Under the pieces are notes generated by a model. The model worked only from the letters and a program-made list of their open reading frames with translations, ran no database searches and was not told where the DNA came from. Shown here in pieces: positions 25,092-33,663 of a stretch of DNA of 64,000 nucleotides. The translations under genes were made by a program, and so were the position numbers. The stretch's first letter is position 1, and every line of letters starts with the position of its first letter. The stretch spans positions 868,001-932,000 of the forward strand of contig NZ_CP022999.1 of the NCBI RefSeq assembly GCF_002277895.1. The letters run 5' to 3'. This stretch comes from Rhizobium sp. 11515TR (GTDB lineage: Bacteria > Pseudomonadota > Alphaproteobacteria > Rhizobiales > Rhizobiaceae).

Positions 25092-25180
25092 TTGTATATG
25101 GAAGATATGAGCATTCATTCGCTTTGAGAGAGCGCAAATGATGCGAGAGGGGGTCGAATGGGCTGCTTGCTGTCGGCAAA

Positions 25181-25528
25181 TTACGATGCCTGCAACATGC
25201 ACTCCATAAATAATGCGCCCAAAAGCAGGCCCGAAACCGTAGCAAGCACTTTCAAGATCGCGCGTTCGATCCTGAGGCATTTTTGCGGCAGGATCAGCGC
25301 GAGCGACTCGCTTGCAGCTGCAACTAATATGCATACGAGAGCAATGATGCGACGGTCTTCCGGGTAAGCCACGACAAGCAGAAATCCGAGAAGGCCGAAC
25401 GGGATGATGCTGTCGATGCTCGCCATTGCCATAAGCGGATACTTCGCCCCGACCGGAACGACCGTCGTCACGGCGATCAGACCGAGCACGATCCAGGCAA
25501 GAGCATAAGCGAGCAGCGTAAGTTCCAT
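25181..25528 (-). CDS. VanZ-like small membrane protein
   Basis: The 115-residue protein has four hydrophobic segments. The sequence pattern (short TM, VPVGAKYPLMAM, then an IIPFGLLGFLLVVAYPEDRR segment, another TM pair and KCLRIERAILKVLATVSGLLLGALF) matches the VanZ-like family of small inner-membrane proteins seen in rhizobia. The function of these proteins is not known outside glycopeptide resistance. The gene stands alone between the HutC-like regulator and the Lrp gene. The assignment rests on hydrophobic pattern and a few motifs. Confidence 0.65.
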   Translation of the reverse strand: MELTLLAYALAWIVLGLIAVTTVVPVGAKYPLMAMASIDSIIPFGLLGFLLVVAYPEDRRIIALVCILVAAASESLALILPQKCLRIERAILKVLATVSGLLLGALFMECMLQAS

Positions 25529-25665
25529 GCGAAAATCATAACAACAAGCCGCGAGTTTTCAAGCTGCGGGGCACGGCCTGTCTGCGCTTCCGTTCGGCAG
25601 CGCGAGTATCCATGATGGCTGGCTGTATCCGGCTTCGCATCGGCTACATTCGCCAGCGATGCCTT

Positions 25666-26103
25666 TCACAGGCTGCTCAGCAAAAGACTGGTCTCGCTGT
25701 TCGCGACGCCATCGATCATCCGCACCTCGCGCAAGACGCGGTCGAAGTCGGATAGGCTGGTCGCTCGGATATTGGCGACCAGATCCCAATTGCCATTCGT
25801 CGTGTGCAGCGAATAAATTTCGGGAAGGCCGCGCAGTTTGCGGATGACCTGTGTCGTCGATTTCCCGACGACTTCGATCATCATGACGGCATGCACGGTC
25901 TGCTCTTCATAGTCTTCCCGAACCCTTACGGTGAAGCCAAGCAACGTGCCGGTCTCTATCAGTCGATCCAGCCGGTTCTGCACGGTACCACGCGCGACGC
26001 CCAAAACATCGGACAGTTTGGAGAGCGAAGCCCGCCCGTCGGCACGCAGATGAGCGATGATACGCCGGTCGAGATCATCGGGAATATATTTGGCGAGCGT
26101 CAT
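25666..26103 (-). CDS. Lrp/AsnC-family regulator
   Basis: The 145-residue protein has the AsnC helix-turn-helix (LDRRIIAHLRADGRASLSKLSD, then RGTVQNRLDRLIETGTL) and a RAM ligand-binding domain (VHAVMMIEVVGKSTTQVIRKL, GNWDLVANI). It is divergent from the ornithine cyclodeaminase gene and probably activates it in response to an amino acid, as Lrp-type regulators do for arginine or ornithine catabolism in this group. About 140 bases separate the two genes. Confidence 0.92.
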   Translation of the reverse strand: MTLAKYIPDDLDRRIIAHLRADGRASLSKLSDVLGVARGTVQNRLDRLIETGTLLGFTVRVREDYEEQTVHAVMMIEVVGKSTTQVIRKLRGLPEIYSLHTTNGNWDLVANIRATSLSDFDRVLREVRMIDGVANSETSLLLSSL

Positions 26104-26246
26104 CGCATGATCCTGATCTTGTCCATTCCGTCAAAAATCCTGGGCAATTTGTATAAACCCATACCAGAACTGACACAGTTTTGCGATTTTAGTCAATCGA
26201 TCCGCTTGATACCCTATGGGAAATGATTTCCATCGAGGATACGAGA

Positions 26247-27296
26247 ATGTCCGCACCGCTCCCATCGGAAAGAGCTTTCATTCCCTTCGTCAGCGTCGAG
26301 AACATGATGCGGCTCGTCCATCACATCGGCATCGAAACCGCGCTCATCGAACTCACGGACGCTATCGAAGCGGATTTCCGCCGCTGGGACCTTTTCGACA
26401 AGACGCCTCGCGTCGCTTCTCATTCGCATGATGGCGTCATCGAGTTGATGCCGACCTCGGATGGGGCGGTCTACAGCTTCAAATATGTCAACGGCCATCC
26501 GAAAAACATGGCGCAGGGCCTGCAGACGGTGACCGCCTTCGGTCTGCTTGCTGAGGTCTCAACCGGCTACCCTGTGCTGCTAACGGAAATGACGCTGCTG
26601 ACGGCGCTGCGCACGGCGGCAACCTCGGCGATGGCGGCCAAACATCTCGCGCCGGCCAATTCGCGGCGCCTCACCTTGATCGGCAATGGCGCACAGGCCG
26701 AATTTCAGGCACTGGCGATGAAGGCGGTGCTCGGCATAGAAGAGGTCCGCCTTTACGACATTGATCCCAAGGCAACGGAAAAGACCGTCCGCAATCTCGC
26801 AAAGACTGGCTTGAAGCTCGTGCCCTGCACCTCGGCCCAGGCAGCAATCGAAGGTGCCGACATCATCACGACCTGCACGGCCGACAAGCAGTATGCCACG
26901 ATCCTCACCGACAACATGGTCGGCGCCGGCGTGCACATCAACGCCATCGGCGGCGATTGCCCTGGCAAGACCGAACTCCACCGCGACATCCTGCTGCGCT
27001 CCGACACTTTCGTCGAATATCCGCCGCAGACCCGCATCGAAGGCGAAATCCAGCAGATGGACGCGGACTATCCGGTCACAGAACTCTGGCAGGTCGTGAG
27101 CGGCCGAGCGCCGGGCCGTAGCAGCGAAAGGCAGATCACGCTGTTCGACAGCGTCGGCTTTGCGATCGAGGATTTTTCCGCCCTGCGCTACGTCCGCGAA
27201 AAGCTGGCCAGCACGGACTATTTCCAGAAGCTCGACATCATCGCCGACCCCGACGATCCGCGCGACCTCTTCGGCATGCTGCTGCGCGCAGCCTAA
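26247..27296 (+). CDS. ocd: Ornithine cyclodeaminase
   Basis: The 349-residue protein belongs to the ornithine cyclodeaminase/mu-crystallin family. It has the substrate segment MPTSDGAVYSFKYVNGHPKN, a Rossmann NAD site (LTLIGNGAQAEFQALA) and the catalytic Asp region AIGGDCPGKTEL. It converts L-ornithine to L-proline and ammonia in one NAD-assisted step. Agrobacterium relatives carry the same enzyme in arginine/opine catabolism. I chose the ATG at 26247, with GAGGA nine bases upstream; an in-frame ATG at 26223 would add eight residues. It is controlled by the divergent Lrp gene, and no arginase gene is adjacent. Confidence 0.92.
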   Translation: MSAPLPSERAFIPFVSVENMMRLVHHIGIETALIELTDAIEADFRRWDLFDKTPRVASHSHDGVIELMPTSDGAVYSFKYVNGHPKNMAQGLQTVTAFGLLAEVSTGYPVLLTEMTLLTALRTAATSAMAAKHLAPANSRRLTLIGNGAQAEFQALAMKAVLGIEEVRLYDIDPKATEKTVRNLAKTGLKLVPCTSAQAAIEGADIITTCTADKQYATILTDNMVGAGVHINAIGGDCPGKTELHRDILLRSDTFVEYPPQTRIEGEIQQMDADYPVTELWQVVSGRAPGRSSERQITLFDSVGFAIEDFSALRYVREKLASTDYFQKLDIIADPDDPRDLFGMLLRAA

Positions 27297-27330
27297 AAAA
27301 GATAATGGCGGCCATTTCTACAGCCGCCAT
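27294..27330 (-). terminator. Intrinsic terminator of the MFS gene, overlapping the ocd stop
   Basis: ATGGCGGC (27305-27312) pairs with GCCGCCAT (27323-27330) around a 10-base loop. On the minus strand the stem is followed by a T-rich tract ending in six Ts at 27295-27300. The tract overlaps the ocd stop codon at 27294-27296. It lies 31 bases beyond the MFS stop, so it should end that transcript. Confidence 0.7.
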
Positions 27331-27360
27331 CAAACACGTCCATTCTTCAGTCGAACAATT

Positions 27361-28701
27361 TCAGCCCTTGCTGCCGTAAGCAACCAGTTCCGGCTCGCGG
27401 ACCCGCCCATTCAACGAGAAGGCCAGCAGGGCCGACAACAGCATCAGTGCGCCTACGATGAACATCGGCAGCTCATAGAGGCCGGTCGCATCCTTGACGA
27501 GACCCGTCACATAGGGTGCGGCAAAGCCCGCAATATTGCCGATCGTATTGATCAGAGCGATGCCGGCCGCAGCCGCCGGCCCGGTCAGGAAGCGCGACGG
27601 AATGGCCCAAAAGTTTGGCAGGGCGGAAAAGATCGCGCAAGCCGTCAGTGTGATCATCACGATCGTCGCTTCAGGCGAGCCCATATAAAGCGCGGCCGGA
27701 ATGCTGAAGGCGCCAACCAGGGCTGGAATGCCGATGTGCCACGGCCGCACACCGCGTCTGGACGCATCGCGGCTCCAGAAGAAGAGGGCAAAAGCCGCAG
27801 GCAGGTAGGGGATAGCGGTAATCAGCCCCTTATCGAAGACATCGAACTTGGTGCCAAATTTCGTTTCGAAGCCGGCAATGATCGTCGGCAGGAAGAAGGC
27901 CAGCGCATAGAGGCCGTAGATCAGGCCGAAATAGATGACCGACAGCAGCCAGACGCGGCCGTCCGTCAAGGCGAGGCCGGTCATCTTGCCATGAGCGGCG
28001 GCCTTTGCCTTTTCCTCGCTGGCAAGCGCCCGGTTCAGCCAATCCTTCTCGGCCTGGGTCAGCCATCTCGCATCATCCGGCCGATCCGCAAGGTAGAACC
28101 AGGTGATGATGCCGACGATGACAGCCGGAATGGCAACGCCGAAGAACATGACGCGCCAGCCTTCCAGGCCGAAGAGGCCATGCATCTGGATCAGCGTGGC
28201 CGCAAAGGGTGCGCCGATAACTGTTGTCAACGGCTGGGCAAGGTAGAACAGTGCCAGGATTTTGCTGCGATGCTTGGCCGGCACCCACATGCTCAAGAAC
28301 AGGATCGCCCCCGGGAAGAAGCCGGCTTCGGCAACGCCGAGGAGGAAGCGCAGCACATAGAGCTCCGTCGCGCTCGATACCCAGGTGAACAAGAGTGCGA
28401 CGATGCCCCAGCTCACCATGATGCGGGCAAGCCAGCGGCGCGCACCATATTTGTGAAGCGCCAGATTGCTCGGAATCTCCAGCACGATATAGCCGAAGAA
28501 GAAAATACCCGCGGCGAAGCCGAACTGCGCCGCCGTCAGCGCCAGATCCGTCGTCATGCCGTTCGGCCCGGCGAAGGAAATCGCCGTGCGGTCAAGGAAG
28601 TTGATGAAAAACATCAAGGCGATGAACGGCACCAGCCGCTTCGAGACCTTTGATATGGCCGAGCGCTCGACCTGTGACATTTCCTGATTTGCGGGCTGCA
28701 A
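27361..28701 (-). CDS. MFS transporter, anion:cation symporter type
   Basis: The 446-residue protein has 12 predicted helices and matches the ACS branch of the major facilitator superfamily (phthalate, tartrate and glucarate permeases): VPFIALMFFINFLDRTAISFA at the N-terminus, FLLGVAEAGFFPGAILFLSMW in TM4, and a long central loop. The likely substrates are organic anions. The start is TTG at 28701, supported by a very strong GGGGGGAGGGA site; the ATG at 28680 has its AGGA too close. The divergent LysR gene, 217 bases away, is the probable regulator. Confidence 0.88.
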   Translation of the reverse strand: MQPANQEMSQVERSAISKVSKRLVPFIALMFFINFLDRTAISFAGPNGMTTDLALTAAQFGFAAGIFFFGYIVLEIPSNLALHKYGARRWLARIMVSWGIVALLFTWVSSATELYVLRFLLGVAEAGFFPGAILFLSMWVPAKHRSKILALFYLAQPLTTVIGAPFAATLIQMHGLFGLEGWRVMFFGVAIPAVIVGIITWFYLADRPDDARWLTQAEKDWLNRALASEEKAKAAAHGKMTGLALTDGRVWLLSVIYFGLIYGLYALAFFLPTIIAGFETKFGTKFDVFDKGLITAIPYLPAAFALFFWSRDASRRGVRPWHIGIPALVGAFSIPAALYMGSPEATIVMITLTACAIFSALPNFWAIPSRFLTGPAAAAGIALINTIGNIAGFAAPYVTGLVKDATGLYELPMFIVGALMLLSALLAFSLNGRVREPELVAYGSKG

Positions 28702-28871
28702 TGAAAATCCCTCCCCCCGTGCTGAAATCTTTACGACGCAGCGATCGGCTTGCGTCGCTGACAGAACGGAACTCCGACTTCCCTTCCAGTCCCTGCCTTC
28801 GGCCGCATGCGCCTTCGAATGACCTTGATCTCTAGCGGGATGGACAAGTTGCAGGCAAACGATTTAATCTC

Positions 28872-28902
28872 CTCGTCATGTGAGGAAAAATCACATCATG
28901 AG
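28872..28902. promoter_or_regulatory. LysR operator candidate
   Basis: Twelve-base arms (28872-28883 and 28891-28902, 10 of 12 matching, core ATGTGA/TCACAT) flank an A-rich 7-base centre, just upstream of the LysR start and inside the region shared with the MFS gene. This T-N11-A-like dyad is the usual shape of a LysR-type binding site. Confidence 0.5.
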
Positions 28903-28918
28903 ATAGCGGAATCGATGA

Positions 28919-29803
28919 ATGAGCAGCCCTCTTCCATCCTTGAATGCGCTGAAGGCATTCGAAGCAACTGCGCGGCATAGGTCGATGACGCTTGCCGCCG
29001 ACGAGCTCTGCGTTACGCATGGCGCGATCAGCCGACACATTCGCGGGCTGGAGGAGACGCTCGGCGTCATCCTCGTGACCCGCCGCGCCCATTCGACGGA
29101 GCCGACGCCCGAGGGATCGCGGCTTGCGGAAGGGCTGGCGAGCGCTTTCGGCCTGATGCAGGCAAGCGTCGAGCGCGTCCGCCCAAGCCCGCTGACGCTC
29201 TCCTGCTCTTCCTCGATCATGATGGGCTGGATCATTCCGCGCATCGGCCAGTTTCACGAGCGCCACCCGCATATCGCCCTTCAGTTCAACATGAATTACG
29301 ATCAGGTCGACTTCGTCCGGGACAAGATCAGCCTCGCCATCCGCTCCAGTGTCATCGATCCGCCGAAGGATGCAATCATCCGGGAGCTCGGCGGCGAGGC
29401 CATCGGTCCTGTCTGTTCACCGGAATATCTGAACCGCTCCGGCATTTCGCGTCCCGATGATATGGAACACGCAGCGATCCTCTCCACGCAGACACGACCG
29501 CAAGCCTGGAGCGACTGGCAGGCCATAGCCGGACAGACGGATCTGCGTCTGACACCACAGGCGGCCTTCGATCATTTCTATTTGCTGATCCAGGCCGCAG
29601 CATGTGGCCTCGGCATGGCGGTCGTGCCGCAGATGCTCGTGCTCGATCAGCTTGCTTCCGGGCGGCTGGTGGCACCTTTCGGTTTTCTGCCCGGGCCGCG
29701 CCGCATGGTGCTTTGGATCGCGCCGCACATTGCCGGAAGGCCGGATGCGCTGGCGCTCGAAAGATGGCTGACGGCCGAAATGCATGCAAGGCCGGACACC
29801 TGA
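28919..29803 (+). CDS. LysR-family regulator (GcvA-like)
   Basis: The 294-residue protein has the LysR helix-turn-helix at residues 6-65 (LPSLNALKAFEATARHRSMT, then HGAISRHIRGLEETLG) and an effector domain with the FYLLIQAAACGLGMAVVPQML segment. The HGAISRHIRGLE pattern is that of the GcvA/AmpR branch. It is divergent from the MFS transporter gene and probably regulates it. The start at 28919 (ATGAGC) overlaps an out-of-frame ATG four bases upstream. Confidence 0.9.
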   Translation: MSSPLPSLNALKAFEATARHRSMTLAADELCVTHGAISRHIRGLEETLGVILVTRRAHSTEPTPEGSRLAEGLASAFGLMQASVERVRPSPLTLSCSSSIMMGWIIPRIGQFHERHPHIALQFNMNYDQVDFVRDKISLAIRSSVIDPPKDAIIRELGGEAIGPVCSPEYLNRSGISRPDDMEHAAILSTQTRPQAWSDWQAIAGQTDLRLTPQAAFDHFYLLIQAAACGLGMAVVPQMLVLDQLASGRLVAPFGFLPGPRRMVLWIAPHIAGRPDALALERWLTAEMHARPDT

Positions 29804-30051
29804 CAGCTCCCTCAAACTGGCGTCAAATGGAAGCTCGCCCAAGATAAAGACCTGTCGCCCGGATCCGCTTTGAGCAGCCCGAAACATTCGGCGCGAAAAT
29901 TCACTTATGTTACTTAAAATACATTGAAATCAGCGGATTTTCTCTCTGCACTTCACGACGGAGAATATGTTATGAATTTTCGCAAGCATGAGCGGAACGG
30001 GGCAATCCTTATGGGTTGCGGTCGCTCAAGAGAGGATGCATCCTGAATATC

Positions 30052-31878
30052 GTGCCCGAACTGGCAAGTCACACCAACGAGATGGCAGCGCTTATCTCTG
30101 GCTTCGACTGGGCAGCGACCAGCCTTGGCCCGAAATCGGCATGGCCCCCATGCCTTACCGCTGCCGTCGATATAATGCTCTCCGCGCAAGCCCAGATCGT
30201 AATGTTCTGGGGCGACGACTTTATTGCGCTTTATAATGACGCTTATGCGCCGACGATAGGCGACAAGCATCCCCAGGCCCTTGGCCGTCCCGCGCGCGAA
30301 AACTGGGCCGAGCTCTGGAACGATCTCGAACCGCTTCTGCAATCCGTTCTTCACGATGGCAAGACGGTCGCCGCCAAGGATCGGCCCTTCTATATCGAGC
30401 GCTACGGCTATCCCGAAACGGTTTACTTCGATATTTCCTATTCGCCGGTTCGCGATGCGGACGGCAAGACGCTAGGCGTCTTCTGTATCGTCAGCGAGAC
30501 GACGGAACGTGTCCGGTCCGAGCGGGCGTTGCGCGAAAGCGAGGAGCGATTTCGCGCCGTCATCTCGCAATCGGCAACGGGGATCGCCCAATGCGAGCTC
30601 GATGGCCGTTTCGTTTTGGTGAACGAGCGCTTCTGCGAGATCGTCGGCTATGCCGAGAGCGAGCTTCTCGGCATGAAGATGCATGACATTACCTATCCGG
30701 ACGATCTGCGGGAGAACACCCGCATGTTCGAAACGATGATGGCGACCGGCGAGAGCTTCGAGATCGAAAAACGCTATATTCGCAAGGATGGCAGCCTCGT
30801 CTGGGTCGCAGACTCGGTTTCCGGCTTGCGGGACGATTCCGGGCGCATCCGGCGGGTCGCTGGCGTCATTACGGATATCACCGAACGCAAGCGAGTCCAG
30901 CAGGTGGAACAGCGTCTCGCGGCCATTATAGCGTCGTCGGATGATGCCATCCTCAGCACCGATCTCAACATGGTGATCACCAGCTGGAACACCGGTGCCG
31001 AACGGCTTTATGGCCATTCGGCGGAAGAGGCCATCGGACGCTCGGTCATGATGCTCGTTCCGGACGATCGCAGTGAAGAGGAACCGGCGATCCTTGCGCA
31101 GATCCGCGCTGGGCAGAAGGTCGAACCCTACGAGACCAAGCGGCGCTGCAAAAATGGCGAACTTGTCGATGTGCTGCTCAGCGTTTCCCCGATCTATGAC
31201 GCCTATGGCCGTATCATAGGTGCATCGAAGATCGCTCATGACAACAGTGCCAAGAAGGAGGCCGAGCGCCTGCAGACCGTGCTGGTGGGCGAGCTCAATC
31301 ATCGCGTCAAGAATGTGCTCGCAACCGTGATGGCCATTGCGCGCCAAACACTCGGGCGGGACGATGTGGACAAGGCATCCGTCGAGACATTCGAGGCGCG
31401 GCTCTCCTCGATGGCGCGCGCCCACGATCTGCTGATCCACGGCCAATGGGAGCAGGCGGAGTTGACCGCCGTCATTGCCCAGGCGCTATCCCCCTATCCG
31501 AAGGACAGGTTCGAAATTTCCGGGCCGGCAATCAAACTCGCACCGAGAGCTGTCGTTTCCATATCGCTTGCGCTGCATGAGCTTGCGACGAATGCCGCCA
31601 AATACGGTGCGCTTTCGGTGGCGGATGGCCGTGTTGCGATCACGTGGTCACTGGAAACGGGCAGGACGGATCACCTCAAACTGCGCTGGCAGGAATCGGG
31701 AGGGCCAATCGTAAAGCCTCCGACCCGCAAAGGCTTCGGCTCCCGCTTGATCGAAAGCCTGCTGGCGGCGGAATTGAGCGGCAAGGTCCAAGTCCGTTAC
31801 GAGCCGAGCGGCTTGATCTGCGAGGTGGATGCCGCCGCAGGGATCGGCTGGGATCAAGCTCACGACAAGGCAGAGTAA
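30052..31878 (+). CDS. PAS-domain HWE-family sensor histidine kinase
   Basis: The protein (608 residues from this start) has an N-terminal PAS-like domain (LGPKSAWPPCLTAAVDIML, then FWGDDFIALYNDAY), two further PAS/PAC units (EERFRAVISQSATGI and AIIASSDDAILSTD), and an HWE kinase core: H box ELNHRVKNVLATVMAIA with His417, and the QWEQAEL motif that defines the family. No membrane segment is visible, so it is probably cytoplasmic. The start is unclear: in-frame candidates are TTG at 30016, GTG at 30052 and ATG at 30082, none with a well-spaced ribosome site. No response regulator is adjacent. Confidence 0.87.
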   Translation: MPELASHTNEMAALISGFDWAATSLGPKSAWPPCLTAAVDIMLSAQAQIVMFWGDDFIALYNDAYAPTIGDKHPQALGRPARENWAELWNDLEPLLQSVLHDGKTVAAKDRPFYIERYGYPETVYFDISYSPVRDADGKTLGVFCIVSETTERVRSERALRESEERFRAVISQSATGIAQCELDGRFVLVNERFCEIVGYAESELLGMKMHDITYPDDLRENTRMFETMMATGESFEIEKRYIRKDGSLVWVADSVSGLRDDSGRIRRVAGVITDITERKRVQQVEQRLAAIIASSDDAILSTDLNMVITSWNTGAERLYGHSAEEAIGRSVMMLVPDDRSEEEPAILAQIRAGQKVEPYETKRRCKNGELVDVLLSVSPIYDAYGRIIGASKIAHDNSAKKEAERLQTVLVGELNHRVKNVLATVMAIARQTLGRDDVDKASVETFEARLSSMARAHDLLIHGQWEQAELTAVIAQALSPYPKDRFEISGPAIKLAPRAVVSISLALHELATNAAKYGALSVADGRVAITWSLETGRTDHLKLRWQESGGPIVKPPTRKGFGSRLIESLLAAELSGKVQVRYEPSGLICEVDAAAGIGWDQAHDKAE

Positions 31879-31908
31879 CGCCGCACCCGGTGCTCAATCC
31901 CGGTCGAT

Positions 31909-32373
31909 TCAACGCAGCCCCTTCGGCCGCGTCGCGAGTACATTGCGGATCGAGAAGCTCGAATGGATTCGCAGCACTCCCGGCATGGTCGACAGAATAT
32001 CCTTATGGATGCGTTCGAAGTCGCCGGGATTGGCGACCTCGACGCGCAGCAGATAGTCGGAGCCGCCCGTCATCAAAAAGCACTCCTTGATCTCGGGATG
32101 TTTGCGTACCGCCGCCTCGAAACGATCGAGATGCTCCTCCGTTTGCCGCTCGAGCGTGATGTTGATGATGACGGCGATCGATGCCTCTGCCTGGGACGTG
32201 TCCACCAGCGCCGTATAGCCCCGGATCACACCCGCCTGCTCCATCAATTTGATACGCCGCAGGCAGGCCGATGGCGACAGCCCCACCTCGCTTGCCAGCT
32301 TGGAGTTGCTGACTCGGGCATCAAGGCGAAGTAAGCGGAGAATATTGCGATCAATGGCATCGAGAGCGGCCAT
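31909..32373 (-). CDS. Lrp/AsnC-family regulator of alanine catabolism
   Basis: The 154-residue protein has the Lrp helix-turn-helix (LDAIDRNILRLLRLDARVSN, then SPSACLRRIKLMEQAGVI) and RAM domain (GSDYLLRVEVANPGDFERIH). It is divergent from the alanine racemase and D-amino acid dehydrogenase genes. That arrangement is known for Lrp-type regulators of the dad genes, which sense alanine. The 125-base space between them is AT-rich with short inverted repeats. Confidence 0.92.
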   Translation of the reverse strand: MAALDAIDRNILRLLRLDARVSNSKLASEVGLSPSACLRRIKLMEQAGVIRGYTALVDTSQAEASIAVIINITLERQTEEHLDRFEAAVRKHPEIKECFLMTGGSDYLLRVEVANPGDFERIHKDILSTMPGVLRIHSSFSIRNVLATRPKGLR

Positions 32374-32427
32374 GTGGATTCTTTCAAAAATTCGTAGATC
32401 GTTTCAATATTGATGCAATTACACAAT

Positions 32428-32446
32428 TATCAATCACTATTTGATA
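32428..32446. promoter_or_regulatory. AT-rich dyad between lrp and alanine racemase genes
   Basis: TATCAA (32428-32433) and TTGATA (32441-32446) form an inverted repeat in the AT-rich divergent promoter, 53 bases before the racemase start. Several other AT-rich short repeats surround it, as expected for Lrp-type DNA wrapping sites. Confidence 0.4.
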
Positions 32447-32498
32447 GGCAATTTCACGATCCTTTCAATAATCTGCCCTTAAAGAAGCGAGGGCGGAC

Positions 32499-33632
32499 AT
32501 GGACGGCGGCATTGTGGATTCTCGAGTGCTAAAATCAGCAATCGACAGCGGAGCATGTGGCTATCTGACGATCGATCTGGCCGCGCTATGCCGGAACTAT
32601 GACAAGCTATTCACCATCGTCGCGCCGGCGAAGACGGCCGCCGTCGTCAAGGCCGATTCCTATGGGCTTGGCGCCAGCCAAGTATCGAAAGCGCTCTACG
32701 GGCGCGGGTGCCGGCATTTCTTCGTCGCCCATTTCATCGAGGCACTGCGGCTGCGCCCGCAACTCCCAGGCGATGCGACGATCTTCGTGCTGAACGGCCT
32801 ATTGCCGGGCAACGAGGCTACCTGTGCCGATGGAGGCATCGTGCCTGTCATCAATTCGCTCGATCAGCTGCGGCAATGGTCGGAGACGGCACGCTCTCTT
32901 CAGCGCAGGCTGCCGGCGGTTCTGCAATTCGATACCGGCATGTCGCGGCTCGGCATACCTCGGGAAGACAGAAGCGCTGTCGCGGCACATCTGCAGGCAT
33001 CCGACGACATCGATATCCTGTTCATCATGAGCCACCTCGCCTCCGCAGATGAGGCCGACAGCAGGCAAAACGGCGATCAGCTTACCGAAATGTCTCGCGT
33101 TGCGGCAGAGTTTCCGCAATACGATGTCTCGTTCGCGAATTCCGGCGGCATCTTTCTTGGCGGAGATTTCCATGGCGTACTGGCGCGGCCAGGCATCGCT
33201 CTTTATGGCGGCGCTCCGACCGGTGGCGTTGCCAACCCCATGGAGGCCGTCGTTCGGCTCGAAGTTGCCGTGGTGCAGACGCGAACCGTTCCAGAGGGCG
33301 CGCGGGTCGGCTATGGCGGCGTGCATGTGACGAAAGGCCAGACCCGGCTCGCGACGATCGCCGCTGGCTATGCCGATGGCCTTCCGCGCAGCCTCAGCGA
33401 TCGCGGCGCGGTCTATTACAACGGCGTTCGCCTGCCGATCGTCGGCCGCGTCTCGATGGACAGCACGACAATCGATATCAGCGCCTTGCCCGAAGGCGCA
33501 CTCTCTTTCGGCAGCGTGGTGGAAGTTCTCGGAGATCATCAGACCCTGGATGATCTCGCGCGCGACGCCGGCTTGATTTCCTATGAAATCCTGACCAGTC
33601 TCGGCCATCGCTTCCACCGTCAATATCGCTGA
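32499..33632 (+). CDS. dadX: Alanine racemase (catabolic DadX type)
   Basis: The 377-residue protein is a fold-type III PLP enzyme: Lys51 in VVKADSYGLGA binds PLP, and the opposite catalytic Tyr272 lies in VGYGGVHV. DTGMSRLG and the C-terminal GRVSMDSTTIDIS segment are also typical. It interconverts L- and D-alanine in the cytoplasm. Together with the D-amino acid dehydrogenase just downstream (31 bases) it forms the pathway L-alanine to D-alanine to pyruvate, so the catabolic DadX role is more likely than cell-wall supply. A GAGGGCGG site precedes the ATG. Confidence 0.9.
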   Translation: MDGGIVDSRVLKSAIDSGACGYLTIDLAALCRNYDKLFTIVAPAKTAAVVKADSYGLGASQVSKALYGRGCRHFFVAHFIEALRLRPQLPGDATIFVLNGLLPGNEATCADGGIVPVINSLDQLRQWSETARSLQRRLPAVLQFDTGMSRLGIPREDRSAVAAHLQASDDIDILFIMSHLASADEADSRQNGDQLTEMSRVAAEFPQYDVSFANSGGIFLGGDFHGVLARPGIALYGGAPTGGVANPMEAVVRLEVAVVQTRTVPEGARVGYGGVHVTKGQTRLATIAAGYADGLPRSLSDRGAVYYNGVRLPIVGRVSMDSTTIDISALPEGALSFGSVVEVLGDHQTLDDLARDAGLISYEILTSLGHRFHRQYR

Positions 33633-33663
33633 TCTTCCCATCTCTCAAGTCTCTGAGGACATC

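Noticed and set aside
27160..28653. Long plus-strand open frame (497 codons) opposite the MFS gene
   Set aside because: The composition (Arg, Gln, His rich) is that of an antisense frame, and the minus strand encodes a clear 12-helix transporter.
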